From the NCBI GenBank assembly GCA_021731815.1, contig JAKFWO010000017.1, positions 1 to 49,220 on the forward strand: 49,220 bases of DNA, given 5' to 3'. This DNA is from Hyphomonadaceae bacterium (GTDB lineage: Bacteria > Pseudomonadota > Alphaproteobacteria > Caulobacterales > Aquidulcibacteraceae). The notes under the pieces were generated by a model. The model saw only the letters and a program-made list of their open reading frames with translations, was not told the DNA's origin and made no database searches. Both the position numbers and the translations under genes were made by a program. Each line of letters starts with the position of its first letter. Position 1 is the first letter of the stretch. Of this stretch, positions 7,530 to 19,566 are shown piece by piece.

Positions 7530-8570
7530 TCAGGCAGCACCGGCCAGCAAATTCTGATTGAGCAATAATTCGGCGATCTGCACGGCGTTGAGCGCGGCAC
7601 CCTTGCGCAGATTGTCGCTGACCACCCACATTGCGAGGCCGTTTTCGACGCTTGGATCCTCCCTGATGCGCGACACAAAGGTCGCCCATTCGCCGACTGC
7701 TTCCACCGGCGTGATGTAGCCACCGTCCTCGTGCTTGTCGACCACCAGAATTCCAGGTGCTTCGCGCAGAATATCGCGCGCCTCATCGGCCGAAAGCGGC
7801 GTCACGAATTCGATATTCACCGATTCCGAATGGCCGACAAACACCGGCACCCGCACGCAGGTCGCGGTCAGTCGGATAGCGGGATCGAGGATCTTTTTGG
7901 TCTCGGCGACCATTTTCCATTCCTCTTTCGTGGAACCGTCCTCCATGAAGACATCGATATGCGGAATGACATTGAAGGCGATCTGCTTGGTGAAACGCTT
8001 CGGATCAGGGCTTTCATTGACGAAAATCCCGCGCGTCTGCTCCCATAATTCGTCCATGGCCTCCTTGCCCGCGCCGGAAGTCGACTGATAGGTCGAGACG
8101 ACGACGCGGCGGATCACCGCCCGGTCATGGAGCGGCTTGAGTACCACCACCAATTGCGCGGTGGAGCAATTGGGATTGGCGATGATATTCTTCTTGCGGA
8201 AGCCCGCCACCGCATGGGCGTTGACTTCCGGCACGACCAGCGGCACATCCGGATCCATCCGGAAGACCGAGGAATTGTCGATCACCACAGCGCCCGCCGC
8301 CGCGATGCGCGGACTATGTTCCCGGGAAATCGTCCCCCCCGCCGCCATCAGGACGATATCTACCGTCGAAAAGTCGAAATCCTCCAGCGATTTGCATTTC
8401 AGCCGCCGGTCGCCGAAACTCACTTCCGCCCCCAGCGAGCGTCGCGAGGCGATGGCATGGACGACCGAAGCCGGAAACTGGCGCTCCTCAAGAATTGCCA
8501 GCATTTCCCGACCGACATTGCCGGTCGCCCCGACCACAGCGATACGAACGGGTGCAGCGGGAGCAGACAT
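7530..8570 (-). CDS. asd: Aspartate-semialdehyde dehydrogenase
   Basis: 346 residues, the usual length. It catalyses NADPH-dependent conversion of L-aspartyl-4-phosphate to aspartate semialdehyde, the branch point to lysine/diaminopimelate, threonine and methionine. The N-terminal Rossmann motif is VVGATGNVGREML (12-24) and the catalytic cysteine is Cys135 in NPNCSTAQL. The family stretch STYQSTSGAGKEAMDEL is also present. The start at 8570 is chosen because it places the Rossmann strand at residues 8-13; the open frame reaches 8666 but that extension looks non-coding. Cytoplasmic homodimer or tetramer by family knowledge. Confidence 0.96.
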   Translation of the reverse strand: MSAPAAPVRIAVVGATGNVGREMLAILEERQFPASVVHAIASRRSLGAEVSFGDRRLKCKSLEDFDFSTVDIVLMAAGGTISREHSPRIAAAGAVVIDNSSVFRMDPDVPLVVPEVNAHAVAGFRKKNIIANPNCSTAQLVVVLKPLHDRAVIRRVVVSTYQSTSGAGKEAMDELWEQTRGIFVNESPDPKRFTKQIAFNVIPHIDVFMEDGSTKEEWKMVAETKKILDPAIRLTATCVRVPVFVGHSESVNIEFVTPLSADEARDILREAPGILVVDKHEDGGYITPVEAVGEWATFVSRIREDPSVENGLAMWVVSDNLRKGAALNAVQIAELLLNQNLLAGAA

Positions 8571-8735
8571 GATGAACGACCTCGGATTTGGCGCGCAAAA
8601 TCGCCGGAGCGGAGACGGAATCTGGCAGGGACGAAACTGTTTAGGCTGACCGGTGGCCCGGGTCAATTCAGGGCAGGCGCAGCACGGTGACAGCCATCCA
8701 GCCGAATGAGGGAAGCTTCCCGAACACTCCCCCGC

Positions 8736-11700
8736 TCACGCCGCGACCTTGCTGAAGCCGGCGGTAAGGCCTTCCAGGGTCTCGCGCACGAATTTCAGGC
8801 GCTCCACGGGTTTGGCAAATTCCCCCGACATCACCAGTTTTTCGTCCGGCCGCAGCCGCAGCCGCCCGCGCGAGGCCATGACCAGCCGCACCAGCACCGC
8901 CGGGTCGGGAAAGCCCTCGGGCCGGAAACTCGCCAATGCGCCCTTGGCCCCCGAATCCAGTTTGGCGATATTGGCCTTTTTGCACAGTTCCTTGACCGCC
9001 GCGATCGCAATGAGCTGCTCGGTCTCGGCGGGCAGGGGCCCGAAGCGGTCCACGAGCTCGGCGGCAAAGGCCTGACGCTCGGTGTCACCTTCGAGCCCGG
9101 CGAGTCGCCGATAGAGCGACATGCGCAGATTGAGATCGCTGACATAGCTTTCGGGAATGAGAACGGAAGCCCCGACATTGATCTGGGGCGACCATTCGCG
9201 CCGCCCGGCGGTGAAAGCGGCGGCATCGGCCGCCTGTGTCGCACGCAGGCTCGCCACCGCTTCCTCGAGCATTTGCTGATAGAGTTCGGCACCGACCTCC
9301 CTGATATGCCCGGATTGCTCGTCGCCGAGCAGATTGCCCCCCCCGCGCAGGTCGAGATCATGGCTGGCAAGCTGGAATCCCGCCCCGAGACTGTCGAGTG
9401 ATTGCAGGATCTTGAGCCGCTTGGCCGCCCCTTCGGACAAGGTACGACCGGCCGGGGTGAGGAAATAGGCATAAGCGCGCTGTTTGCTGCGCCCGACCCG
9501 CCCGCGGAGCTGATAGAGCTGGGCGAGGCCAAACATATCGGCATTGTGGACGATCAAAGTGTTGGCGCGGGGAATGTCGAGCCCCGATTCCACGATGGAG
9601 GTCGATACCAGCACATCGAATTGGCCGTCGTAAAACGCGGTCATGATATCTTCGAGCTGGGTCGGCGGCATCTGGCCATGGGCGGAAACAAATCTGACTT
9701 CCGGTGCCTCGCGCGTCAGCAATGCCTCGATATCGGCGAGGTCGGAAATGCGCGGGGCAACGAAAAAGCTCTGCCCGCCGCGATAGCGCTCGCGCAACAG
9801 CGCCTCGCGGATCGTCACCGGGTCATGTTCGGCGATGAAGGTACGCACCGCCAGTCGGTCAACCGGCGGGCTCGCAATGATCGAAAGATCGCGGATCCCC
9901 GACAGCGCGAGTTGCAGGGTGCGCGGAATGGGGGTGGCGGACAAGGTGAGCACATGGACCTCGGCACGCAATTCCTTGAGGCGCTCCTTGTGCTTGACCC
10001 CGAAATGCTGCTCCTCATCCACGATGACGAGGCCGAGATCCCTGAACCCGACTTCCTTGCCGAGCACGGCATGGGTGCCCACCACGATCTCGGCGCTGCC
10101 TTCCCTGAGCATTTCCTTCGTCTTTGCCGCTTCCTTCACATTGACCAGCCGCGACAATTGCCGCACGCGGATCGGCCAGCTGGCAAAACGCTCGGAAAAG
10201 GTCCGGAAATGCTGGCGCACCAGCAATGTGGTCGGGGCCACGACCGCGACCTGACGCCCGGTCATTGCCACGATGAACGCAGCGCGCAAGGCGACTTCGG
10301 TCTTGCCAAAACCGACATCCCCGCAGATCAGCCGGTCCATCGGCCGGCCTGAGGCGAGATCGCCGAGCACATCCTCGATCGCCGATAATTGGTCATCCGT
10401 CTCCACATAGGGAAAACGGGCGCAGAATTCCTCAAACGTGCCGGCGGGGGCGGCCAGCGGGTCGGATTCCCGCAAGGCCCGCTGGGCGGCGATGCCTATC
10501 AGGCTCTCGGCCATTTCCAGCAATTTGCGTTTGGCTTTGGCCTTGCGGTTCTGCCAGGCGATGCCGCCCATCCGGTCGAGCTGGGCTTCGGCGTGGTCGC
10601 CGCCATAACGCGTGATGAGGTCGATATTCTCGACCGGGAGGTAAAGCCGGTCCCCGCCGGCATAAGCGAGTTCAAGGCAATCATGGGGCGCGTCCTGGAT
10701 ATCGAGTGTCCGGAGGCCCTCATAGCGCGCGATGCCGTGATCGATATGGACGACGAAATCCCCCTGATTGAGCGCCGCCATTTCGGAAATGATATTGGCC
10801 GAGCGCCGCTTGCGCCGCGGCCGGGCCAGACGCTCGCCCAGGATATCGGCCTCGGTCAGCACCAGAAGATCAGCGCTGTCAAAGCCCTGTTCAAGCGGCA
10901 GGATCGCCAGCCCGACCTTGCCCTTGGGAAGCGTCGCGGCGGCGTGGAAGTCAGCCACGGGGACGAGGTCGGAAAATCCGTGCTCGGCAAGCATGGATTT
11001 CATGCGGTCGGCGCTGCCTTCGCTCCAGCCTGCCAGCACCACGATGCGGGCTGAAGCGCGCGCGGCATTGAGAAAATCACGCACCGCATTGAACAGCCCA
11101 CCATCGGATTCCACCCGCTCGGCGGCGAAGTTCCGACCCGGCTTGCCTTCGACGCTCAGGGAATCGGGGGCATCGAAGGGGCCGAACCGGATCGCCCCGC
11201 GCGCCGCCAGAATTTCGTGTGCCTCCGTCTCCCCGAGCCACAGCGCATCGGGCGCGAGAACCCGCGGCTTGCCCTTGCCGGCGGCTCCCGTTTGGCCCCG
11301 CGCCGCCGCCAGTCGCGCCTCATAATGGTCGCGCGCCATCAGCAGACGCTCGTCCATTGCGGGAAAAGCGAGGCTTTCGGGCAGGATCAGCGCGTCCTTG
11401 CCGACATAGTCGAAAATCGTTTCGAGCTTTTCGTAAAACAGCGGGAGATATTGCTCCACCCCCTGGCGCCGGATGCGGTTGCGCGCCGCCTCGAAAATCG
11501 CGTCGCTGGCATCGGGCGGGCCAAATGCCCCGACATAATGCCGACGGAAATGAGAGACACTGTCATCGGTGAACAGGATCTCGCTGACCGGCGACAGGAT
11601 TATCGCCGGAATCTCGCTCTTGCTGCGCTGGGTTTCGCTGTCGAAGGTCTTGATGGATTCGAGCACATCGCCGAAAAAATCGAGCCGGAGGGGATCTGCC

Positions 11701-12245
11701 CGGTCCGGGGCGAAGAGGTCGAAAATCCCGCCCCGAAAGGCATATTCGCCGGGTTCGCGCACAATGGAGGCCCGGACATAGCCATTGGCCTCGAGATAGG
11801 CCAAAAGCGCCGCCGGGTCGATGCGCCCCTTTTTTATCGCAGCAAAGGCCCCGGCCTTGATGGCGGCGCGCGGCGGCACACGCTGCACCACGGCGCTCGC
11901 GGTCGCGATGATCAGCAAAGGCGCACGCGCGCCCTCCCCCGCCAGCCTGGCGAGCGTTGCACAGCGTTGGGCGGAACTCGCCGAAGAGGGCGATATCCGG
12001 TCGTAAGGCAGGCTGTCCCAGGCGGGGAAGACATGGCATTCGAGGCGGGGGGCGAAAAACCGTGCGCTTTGCGCCAGACCAAAGGCGCGCTGTTCGTCGC
12101 GCGCGATGGCGAGCGTCGTTCCCCGCCAGCGCGCCGCAAGACCGGCGACCAGCCGCGCATCGAGGCCTTCGGGCACATTGCCGATCTGGCGCGGGGCGGA
12201 AGGCTTCAAAGCGAGATCGAGCAGCGATTCAAATTTCATCGACAT
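8736..12245 (-). CDS. mfd: Transcription-repair coupling factor
   Basis: 1169 residues (E. coli 1148). Mfd removes RNA polymerase stalled at DNA lesions and recruits UvrA. Domains in order: UvrB-like N-terminal module, RNA-polymerase-interacting domain (around 480-560, including DFVVHIDHGIARYEGL), RecG-like translocase with Walker A GDVGFGKTEVA near residue 640 and Walker B DEEQ near 743, helicase C domain with SIVESGLDIPRANT and QLRGRVGRS, and the C-terminal TRCF domain. The start MSMKFESLL at 12245 is typical. It lies 75 bp downstream of sdhE on the same strand and opposite recG, the common alphaproteobacterial arrangement. Confidence 0.97.
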   Translation of the reverse strand: MSMKFESLLDLALKPSAPRQIGNVPEGLDARLVAGLAARWRGTTLAIARDEQRAFGLAQSARFFAPRLECHVFPAWDSLPYDRISPSSASSAQRCATLARLAGEGARAPLLIIATASAVVQRVPPRAAIKAGAFAAIKKGRIDPAALLAYLEANGYVRASIVREPGEYAFRGGIFDLFAPDRADPLRLDFFGDVLESIKTFDSETQRSKSEIPAIILSPVSEILFTDDSVSHFRRHYVGAFGPPDASDAIFEAARNRIRRQGVEQYLPLFYEKLETIFDYVGKDALILPESLAFPAMDERLLMARDHYEARLAAARGQTGAAGKGKPRVLAPDALWLGETEAHEILAARGAIRFGPFDAPDSLSVEGKPGRNFAAERVESDGGLFNAVRDFLNAARASARIVVLAGWSEGSADRMKSMLAEHGFSDLVPVADFHAAATLPKGKVGLAILPLEQGFDSADLLVLTEADILGERLARPRRKRRSANIISEMAALNQGDFVVHIDHGIARYEGLRTLDIQDAPHDCLELAYAGGDRLYLPVENIDLITRYGGDHAEAQLDRMGGIAWQNRKAKAKRKLLEMAESLIGIAAQRALRESDPLAAPAGTFEEFCARFPYVETDDQLSAIEDVLGDLASGRPMDRLICGDVGFGKTEVALRAAFIVAMTGRQVAVVAPTTLLVRQHFRTFSERFASWPIRVRQLSRLVNVKEAAKTKEMLREGSAEIVVGTHAVLGKEVGFRDLGLVIVDEEQHFGVKHKERLKELRAEVHVLTLSATPIPRTLQLALSGIRDLSIIASPPVDRLAVRTFIAEHDPVTIREALLRERYRGGQSFFVAPRISDLADIEALLTREAPEVRFVSAHGQMPPTQLEDIMTAFYDGQFDVLVSTSIVESGLDIPRANTLIVHNADMFGLAQLYQLRGRVGRSKQRAYAYFLTPAGRTLSEGAAKRLKILQSLDSLGAGFQLASHDLDLRGGGNLLGDEQSGHIREVGAELYQQMLEEAVASLRATQAADAAAFTAGRREWSPQINVGASVLIPESYVSDLNLRMSLYRRLAGLEGDTERQAFAAELVDRFGPLPAETEQLIAIAAVKELCKKANIAKLDSGAKGALASFRPEGFPDPAVLVRLVMASRGRLRLRPDEKLVMSGEFAKPVERLKFVRETLEGLTAGFSKVAA

Positions 12246-12320
12246 GTTTTCGGTGGATTCGGGAGAAGCGGGAATGCGGTCGGGAGCGCAGGCCAGAGAT
12301 CAGAATCAGGTGCTGCTGCC

Positions 12321-12656
12321 TCAGCTGTCCGAACCGGAGACATCCGAATAATGCCGGGCAAAATCAGCGAGCCGGTCGAAAAACGGCCCCGCAATGGATG
12401 GCGGCTGCGGCTCTCTCCCGGTCAGCCACGCGTAAAATATCTGATCGGGGATGTCGAGCCAGCCCTCGAATACATCAATTTCTTCTGCATTCCACTGCGC
12501 AGAAAAGCGGTCAGCGAAACCACCCATCACCAGATCGAGCTCACGAAAGCCCCGCCGCCACGCCCGAAAGCGCAGCCGCCGGATTCGAATTTCCCGCGAC
12601 AGGGATTCGGAAGGCAAAAGCGAGGCATCAGGCGGAAGCATTTGTTCATTTTCCAT
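12321..12656 (-). CDS. sdhE: FAD assembly factor SdhE
   Basis: 111 residues from ATG 12656. SdhE promotes covalent flavinylation of the succinate dehydrogenase flavoprotein. The diagnostic RGxxE motif is RGFRE at 35-39 within RAWRRGFRELDLVMG. The rest of the fold is recognisable: FADRF, EIDVFEGWLDIPDQIFYAWLTG. The start is uncertain. ATG codons at 12668 and 12701 are in frame and none has a clear Shine-Dalgarno sequence; 12656 leaves an N-terminal tail of normal length. The family is usually about 85-110 residues. It is followed by mfd and probably cotranscribed with it. Confidence 0.9.
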   Translation of the reverse strand: MENEQMLPPDASLLPSESLSREIRIRRLRFRAWRRGFRELDLVMGGFADRFSAQWNAEEIDVFEGWLDIPDQIFYAWLTGREPQPPSIAGPFFDRLADFARHYSDVSGSDS

Positions 12657-12872
12657 TGGAGATGTCATTGGAGAAGGGTGAGGGCCTGGTGCCCCCGGCA
12701 CCGCGGCCCGCGTCCCGGCGACATGCGGCCGCGCTGCCCCGAACCACCAGCCGGGTTCCCGGCTTTTGTCAGCGCCGGAAGCGCCAATCGGTCAAGGCCA
12801 CGGCATCGCCAGGTCTCGGGAATCCGCCCCGGCACACTTGCACGAATTGCCGGACCGACGCAAAACCGGAAC

Positions 12873-15056
12873 ATGGATTCCGCCCGCGCCTCTGATGACC
12901 CCGCCATCGTCGCTGACCCGGCCGTGCCGCCGGAAGCGGTGGCGACGCAATGGACGGCGGCGGTGGCTGGCCTGTGTGCGCCACTCTCCAGCCTGCCCGG
13001 CATGGGCCCGAAGCTTGCCCCCCTTTATGCCAGACTTATCGGGGGCGAGCGGGTCGTCGACCTCCTCTTCCACCTGCCCGCGCAATATCTCCTCCGCCAG
13101 CGTTTTGAAAGCCTCGCCGCCGCGGAGGACGGGGCATTGGCGATCGTCGAGGGGGAGGTCGACGCCCTCATCCTGCCCAAATCGACAACCGCCCCGCGCA
13201 AGGTGCGCCTGCGCGATGCCAGCGGCTTTCTGTTCCTCGTGTTTTTTCGCGCCGATCATGGCTTTCTCGAGCGCAGTTTTCCACCGCATGCGCGCCGGAT
13301 CGCGGCCGGGCTCGTCCAGAGTTTCAATGGCGAGCGCCAGATCGCCCATCCCGATTGGGTGGTCGATCCAGAAAAGGAAGCCGAACCGCCCTTGTGCGAG
13401 CCGGTCTATCCCATGGCGGCCGGAATTTTTCCCCGGGCCCTGCAACGCTTTGTCGGGCGGGCCTTCTCTGTCCTGCCCGTCCCGGATTTTCCGGAATGGG
13501 CGGACCCGCCTTTGGTCCGGCGCGAAGCCTGGCCCGATTTCACCCGGGCGCTGACCCTGCTTCATGCCCGTTCAGGCGCGCCGGACGAACCTTCCCGCGA
13601 GGCAGCGCGCAAACGCCTCGCTTATGATGAATTATTTGCCCGCCAATTGGCGCTGCGCTTGCTCCGGCAGGAAAGGCGGGTGATGGCCGGGCCGGTGATC
13701 CCGCCGGCGAAGGCGGCGGTTGATTCGATCCTCGCGGCCTTGCCCTATACGCCGACGCGCGCCCAGACCCGCGCGCATGCGGAAATCCGTCGCGACCTCG
13801 CGGCCGGCGAGCCGATGATGCGTCTGTTGCAGGGCGATGTCGGATCCGGAAAGACCCTCGTGGCGGCTCTGGCGGCCGCCGATCTCGCCGGCGCGGGCTT
13901 CCAGACCGCGATCATGGCCCCGACGGAAATCCTTGCCCGACAGCAGGCGCAATCCATCGGCACGGCGCTCGCGGCCGCCGGTTTTCGCACCGCCTGCCTG
14001 ACCGGCCGCGACAAGGGCAAGGCGCGTGCTGCGCTGATCGGACAGGTGGGATCGGGCGAAATCCAAATTCTGGTCGGTACCCATGCCCTGTTTCAGGACG
14101 ACATCGTGTTTCGACGGCTCGGGCTCGTTATCGTGGATGAACAGCACCGCTTCGGCGTGCTCGACCGCGGCCGGCTGGTCGCCAAGAGCGAGGCGGCCCA
14201 TCTGCTGGTGATGAGCGCCACGCCCATTCCACGCTCGCTGGCGCTGGCGGCCCATGGCGACATGGATATTTCCGTGCTCGACGAAAAGCCGCCCGGCCGC
14301 AAGACGGTCGAGACCCGGGTTCTGCCGCTGTCGCGCCTTGCCGAGACGATCGAGAGTCTCGGTCGCGCCATGGCGCAAGGCGGACAGATTTACTGGATTT
14401 GCCCCCTGGTCGAGGAACAGGCCAATGATACGGGGGGTGCCCCACCGCTGAGTGCCGCCGAAAGCCGTTTTGACGGTCTGCGTGTGCGCTTTCCGGGCGT
14501 GGTCGGGCTGCTGCATGGGCGGCTCCCTGCGGCCGAAAAGGAAGCGGCGCTGGAGGGATTCAAATCCGGGCGTATCCGCATCCTCGTCTCGACCACCGTC
14601 GTCGAGGTCGGCGTTGACGCGCCCGACGCCACCCTCATCGTGATCGAACACGCCGAGCGCTTCGGCCTCGCCCAGCTCCACCAATTGCGTGGGCGGGTGG
14701 GGCGCAGCGACAAGAACGGCACCTGCCTGCTGCTCTACCAGACGCCGCTTTCGGCCAATGGGCGCGAGCGCCTTGGCGTCATCCGCGCCACCGATGACGG
14801 CTTTGCCATTGCCGAGGCCGATTATCGCTTGCGCGGGGCGGGCGACATCATGGGCGAGGCGCAATCGGGAAGTCCGGGCTTTCGCTTCGTCAATCTGGTG
14901 CGCGACGGGGAGCTCGTCGCCTTCGCCCATCAGGATGCCAGCCTGCTGCTGGCCCGCGATCCCGATTTGCAATCCGGACGCGGACGCGCCGCGCGTCTGG
15001 CACTGTCGCTGTTTGCCGGGAAAAAGGCGGAAACCGCCTTATTGACCGCCGGCTGA
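12873..15056 (+). CDS. recG: ATP-dependent DNA helicase RecG
   Basis: 727 residues. RecG remodels stalled replication forks and branched DNA. The N-terminal wedge/OB domain (about 30-230) carries LPGMGPKLAPLYARL. Helicase motif I is GDVGSGKTLVA near 320-330, motif II DEQH near 421, and the motif after it is SATPIPRSL. The C-terminal half has STTVVEVGVDAP and QLRGRVGRS. The frame is open far upstream (to 11217), but that stretch is antisense to mfd and sdhE; ATG 12873 gives the normal N-terminus. The gene is divergent from sdhE-mfd and its last 18 bp overlap the 3' end of the DUF502 gene. Confidence 0.96.
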   Translation: MDSARASDDPAIVADPAVPPEAVATQWTAAVAGLCAPLSSLPGMGPKLAPLYARLIGGERVVDLLFHLPAQYLLRQRFESLAAAEDGALAIVEGEVDALILPKSTTAPRKVRLRDASGFLFLVFFRADHGFLERSFPPHARRIAAGLVQSFNGERQIAHPDWVVDPEKEAEPPLCEPVYPMAAGIFPRALQRFVGRAFSVLPVPDFPEWADPPLVRREAWPDFTRALTLLHARSGAPDEPSREAARKRLAYDELFARQLALRLLRQERRVMAGPVIPPAKAAVDSILAALPYTPTRAQTRAHAEIRRDLAAGEPMMRLLQGDVGSGKTLVAALAAADLAGAGFQTAIMAPTEILARQQAQSIGTALAAAGFRTACLTGRDKGKARAALIGQVGSGEIQILVGTHALFQDDIVFRRLGLVIVDEQHRFGVLDRGRLVAKSEAAHLLVMSATPIPRSLALAAHGDMDISVLDEKPPGRKTVETRVLPLSRLAETIESLGRAMAQGGQIYWICPLVEEQANDTGGAPPLSAAESRFDGLRVRFPGVVGLLHGRLPAAEKEAALEGFKSGRIRILVSTTVVEVGVDAPDATLIVIEHAERFGLAQLHQLRGRVGRSDKNGTCLLLYQTPLSANGRERLGVIRATDDGFAIAEADYRLRGAGDIMGEAQSGSPGFRFVNLVRDGELVAFAHQDASLLLARDPDLQSGRGRAARLALSLFAGKKAETALLTAG

Positions 15057-15821
15057 GGCCGGAGCCGCATTTCCGCCAGCGCCCGCATTTCCCGGAAGCA
15101 GATCGCCCGGCCCGTCCTCGGGCTGGAGAATGCCGAAAGACAGTGCCATTTTCGCGGCCTGATCGACCGAAATGTCGAGAATGACCAGTTCCGAACGCGG
15201 CACGAACAGCATCATGCCCGAGGCCGGATTGGGCGGGGTCGAAAGCAGGACCGTGACATAATCGGGCGGCAGCTTGCGCGCGAAATCGCCATGCGGGTCA
15301 TTGGTGATGAACACCATGGCCCAGATGCCCGGACGCGGAAATTGCATCAGCGCCACCTGTTTGAACGAGGGCTGGTCCTGATTGGCCACCGTCTGGACGA
15401 CCTGTTTGAGCGAGCCATAGATCGTGCGCACGATCGGGACGCGATCGACAATCGAATCGCCGAATTTCACCAGCGTCCGGCCAAAGAGATTGGCAGTCAC
15501 CGCGCCAATGGCAATCAGGGCCGCAATGGCGATCAGAACGCCGATCCCGGGGACCACAAACACGGCATCCCGAATCCCTTCAGGCACGGCGGGTTTGACG
15601 ATCTTGTCGACGGTCACCGCAAACCATTGCAGGATGAAGATGGTGACGGTGAGTGGCGTGGCGACCACGATTCCGGTGATCAGGCTGCGTTGGAGCCAGC
15701 TCAAAAAGGGGTGACGGGGCTTGGGCGGTGGCTTGATCACCATGCCGCGGGCCACCGGCGGGCCCTCATGAATGCCGGGAGGCGGCGGCGGATTCGGCGG
15801 CGATGTGTTCGCAGCATTCAT
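15039..15821 (-). CDS. DUF502 family membrane protein
   Basis: 260 residues. A proline-rich cytoplasmic N-terminus (1-35) is followed by two hydrophobic segments at about 47-72 (ITGIVVATPLTVTIFILQWF) and 88-112 (VPGIGVLIAIAALIAIG). Next comes the conserved DUF502 region, including VDRVPIVRTIYGSLKQV, and an Ala/Gly-rich tail. The function is not established. The family is conserved next to recG in many alphaproteobacteria, and here the two genes overlap tail-to-tail by 18 bp. The start at 15821 lies 40 bp downstream (in its own direction) of the 10-bp tandem array. Confidence 0.88.
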   Translation of the reverse strand: MNAANTSPPNPPPPPGIHEGPPVARGMVIKPPPKPRHPFLSWLQRSLITGIVVATPLTVTIFILQWFAVTVDKIVKPAVPEGIRDAVFVVPGIGVLIAIAALIAIGAVTANLFGRTLVKFGDSIVDRVPIVRTIYGSLKQVVQTVANQDQPSFKQVALMQFPRPGIWAMVFITNDPHGDFARKLPPDYVTVLLSTPPNPASGMMLFVPRSELVILDISVDQAAKMALSFGILQPEDGPGDLLPGNAGAGGNAAPASAGGQ

Positions 15822-15860
15822 AACGGGGCACTTTCATTGTTGGCCTGGTCGACGCGCCAG

Positions 15861-15920
15861 AATTCCGAAGCGTTCCGGAGTGTTCCGGAGCGTTCCGGAG
15901 TGTTCCGGAGTGCTCCGGCG
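15861..15920. repeat. Tandem array, six 10-bp units (YGTTCCGGAG)
   Basis: Units at 15871, 15881, 15891 and 15901 read CGTTCCGGAG or TGTTCCGGAG. The outer units at 15861 (AATTCCGAAG) and 15911 (TGCTCCGGCG) are degenerate. The period of 10 bp is close to one helical turn. It lies between the divergent DUF502 and ligA genes, 39 bp from the DUF502 start and 147 bp from the ligA start. Confidence 0.95.
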
Positions 15921-16025
15921 CGCAAATCCATGCGCTGATTACCCTTATTTGGTGCGTCGGCACACAGAAAAAAGCTGAAATGCGGCCTCCGGTGGAATTG
16001 CCCTTGCCGGCTTTCGCGCCGATAA

Positions 16026-18779
<2,754 letters not shown>

Positions 18780-18787
<8 letters not shown>

Positions 18788-19436
18788 TCCGGCAGCCGGT
18801 CTCTATTCCGGCGATTCCGATTTCCTCGCACGCGCCCGGGCGCGGCTCGATCCGCAAATTGCCCGGCCAGACTGCCTCGGCGGTGATCACGACCTCAATC
18901 CCGGCCATGCTCCTTCCATCATGGAAGAATTGCGGCCGGCCGCCGTGCTCTGCCCGCTGATCGCCCGCCCGGGCGGGCTCCAGCTCATCCTCACCACCCG
19001 CACCGCCGACATGCCCACCCATGCCGGCCAGATTGCTTTTCCGGGGGGCGGAATGCGGGCCGGTGATGCCTCGCTCGCCGCCGCCGCCTTGCGTGAGGCA
19101 GAGGAAGAAATCGGCCTTGCCCCGGACCAGGTCGAAATTCTTGGTGGATTCGGGGCGTTTGAAACAATTTCCGGCTTTCTGGTCGCCCCGTTCATCGGAC
19201 TGGTATCACCGGGTTTCGTGCCAAGGCCCGATCCGCGCGAGGTCGCCGATATTTTCGAGACGCCGCTGTCTTTTCTCATGAATCCGGCCAACCACATCCG
19301 CCATTCGCGCGAATGGCGCGGCAGCGCGCGCGTTTATTACGCCATGCCCTTTGGCGCGCGTTATATCTGGGGCGCGACCGCGCGCATGATCAAGGGCGTC
19401 CATGACCATCTCTATGGAGCCTCCCCCGGAGTTTGA
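18780..19436 (+). CDS. NUDIX hydrolase, CoA pyrophosphatase (NudL/YeaB) type
   Basis: 218 residues. The family cleaves CoA and acyl-CoA to 3'-phosphoadenosine phosphate and (acyl)phosphopantetheine. Visible are HAGQIAFPGGG (81-91) and the Nudix helix ALREAEEEIGL (103-113), with Asp replacing the first Glu as is normal for this branch. ETISGFLVAPFIGLV and IWGATARMI are also typical. The start at 18780 overlaps DUF1285 by 8 bp. In many relatives the next gene is a CCA-adding tRNA nucleotidyltransferase; here a tandem repeat array and an RluF-like gene follow instead. Confidence 0.9.
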
Positions 19437-19443
19437 CCCCTCT

Positions 19444-19539
19444 CCTGATTGACACCTGCCCTGATTGACACCTGCCCTGATTGACACCTGCCCTGATTGA
19501 CACCTGGCCTGGTTGACAGCTCCCCTGATTGACAGCGCC
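19444..19539. repeat. Tandem array, six 16-bp units (CCTGATTGACACCTGC)
   Basis: Units start at 19444, 19460, 19476, 19492, 19508 and 19524. The first three are identical, the fourth differs in its last base, and the last two are diverged (CCTGGTTGACAGCTCC, CCTGATTGACAGCGCC). Every unit contains TTGACA, the consensus -35 hexamer. It begins 7 bp after the NUDIX stop and ends 27 bp before the pseudouridine synthase ATG at 19567. Confidence 0.97.
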
Positions 19540-19566
19540 ATCGCGGTTTCGCATCGGAAAGGTGGC

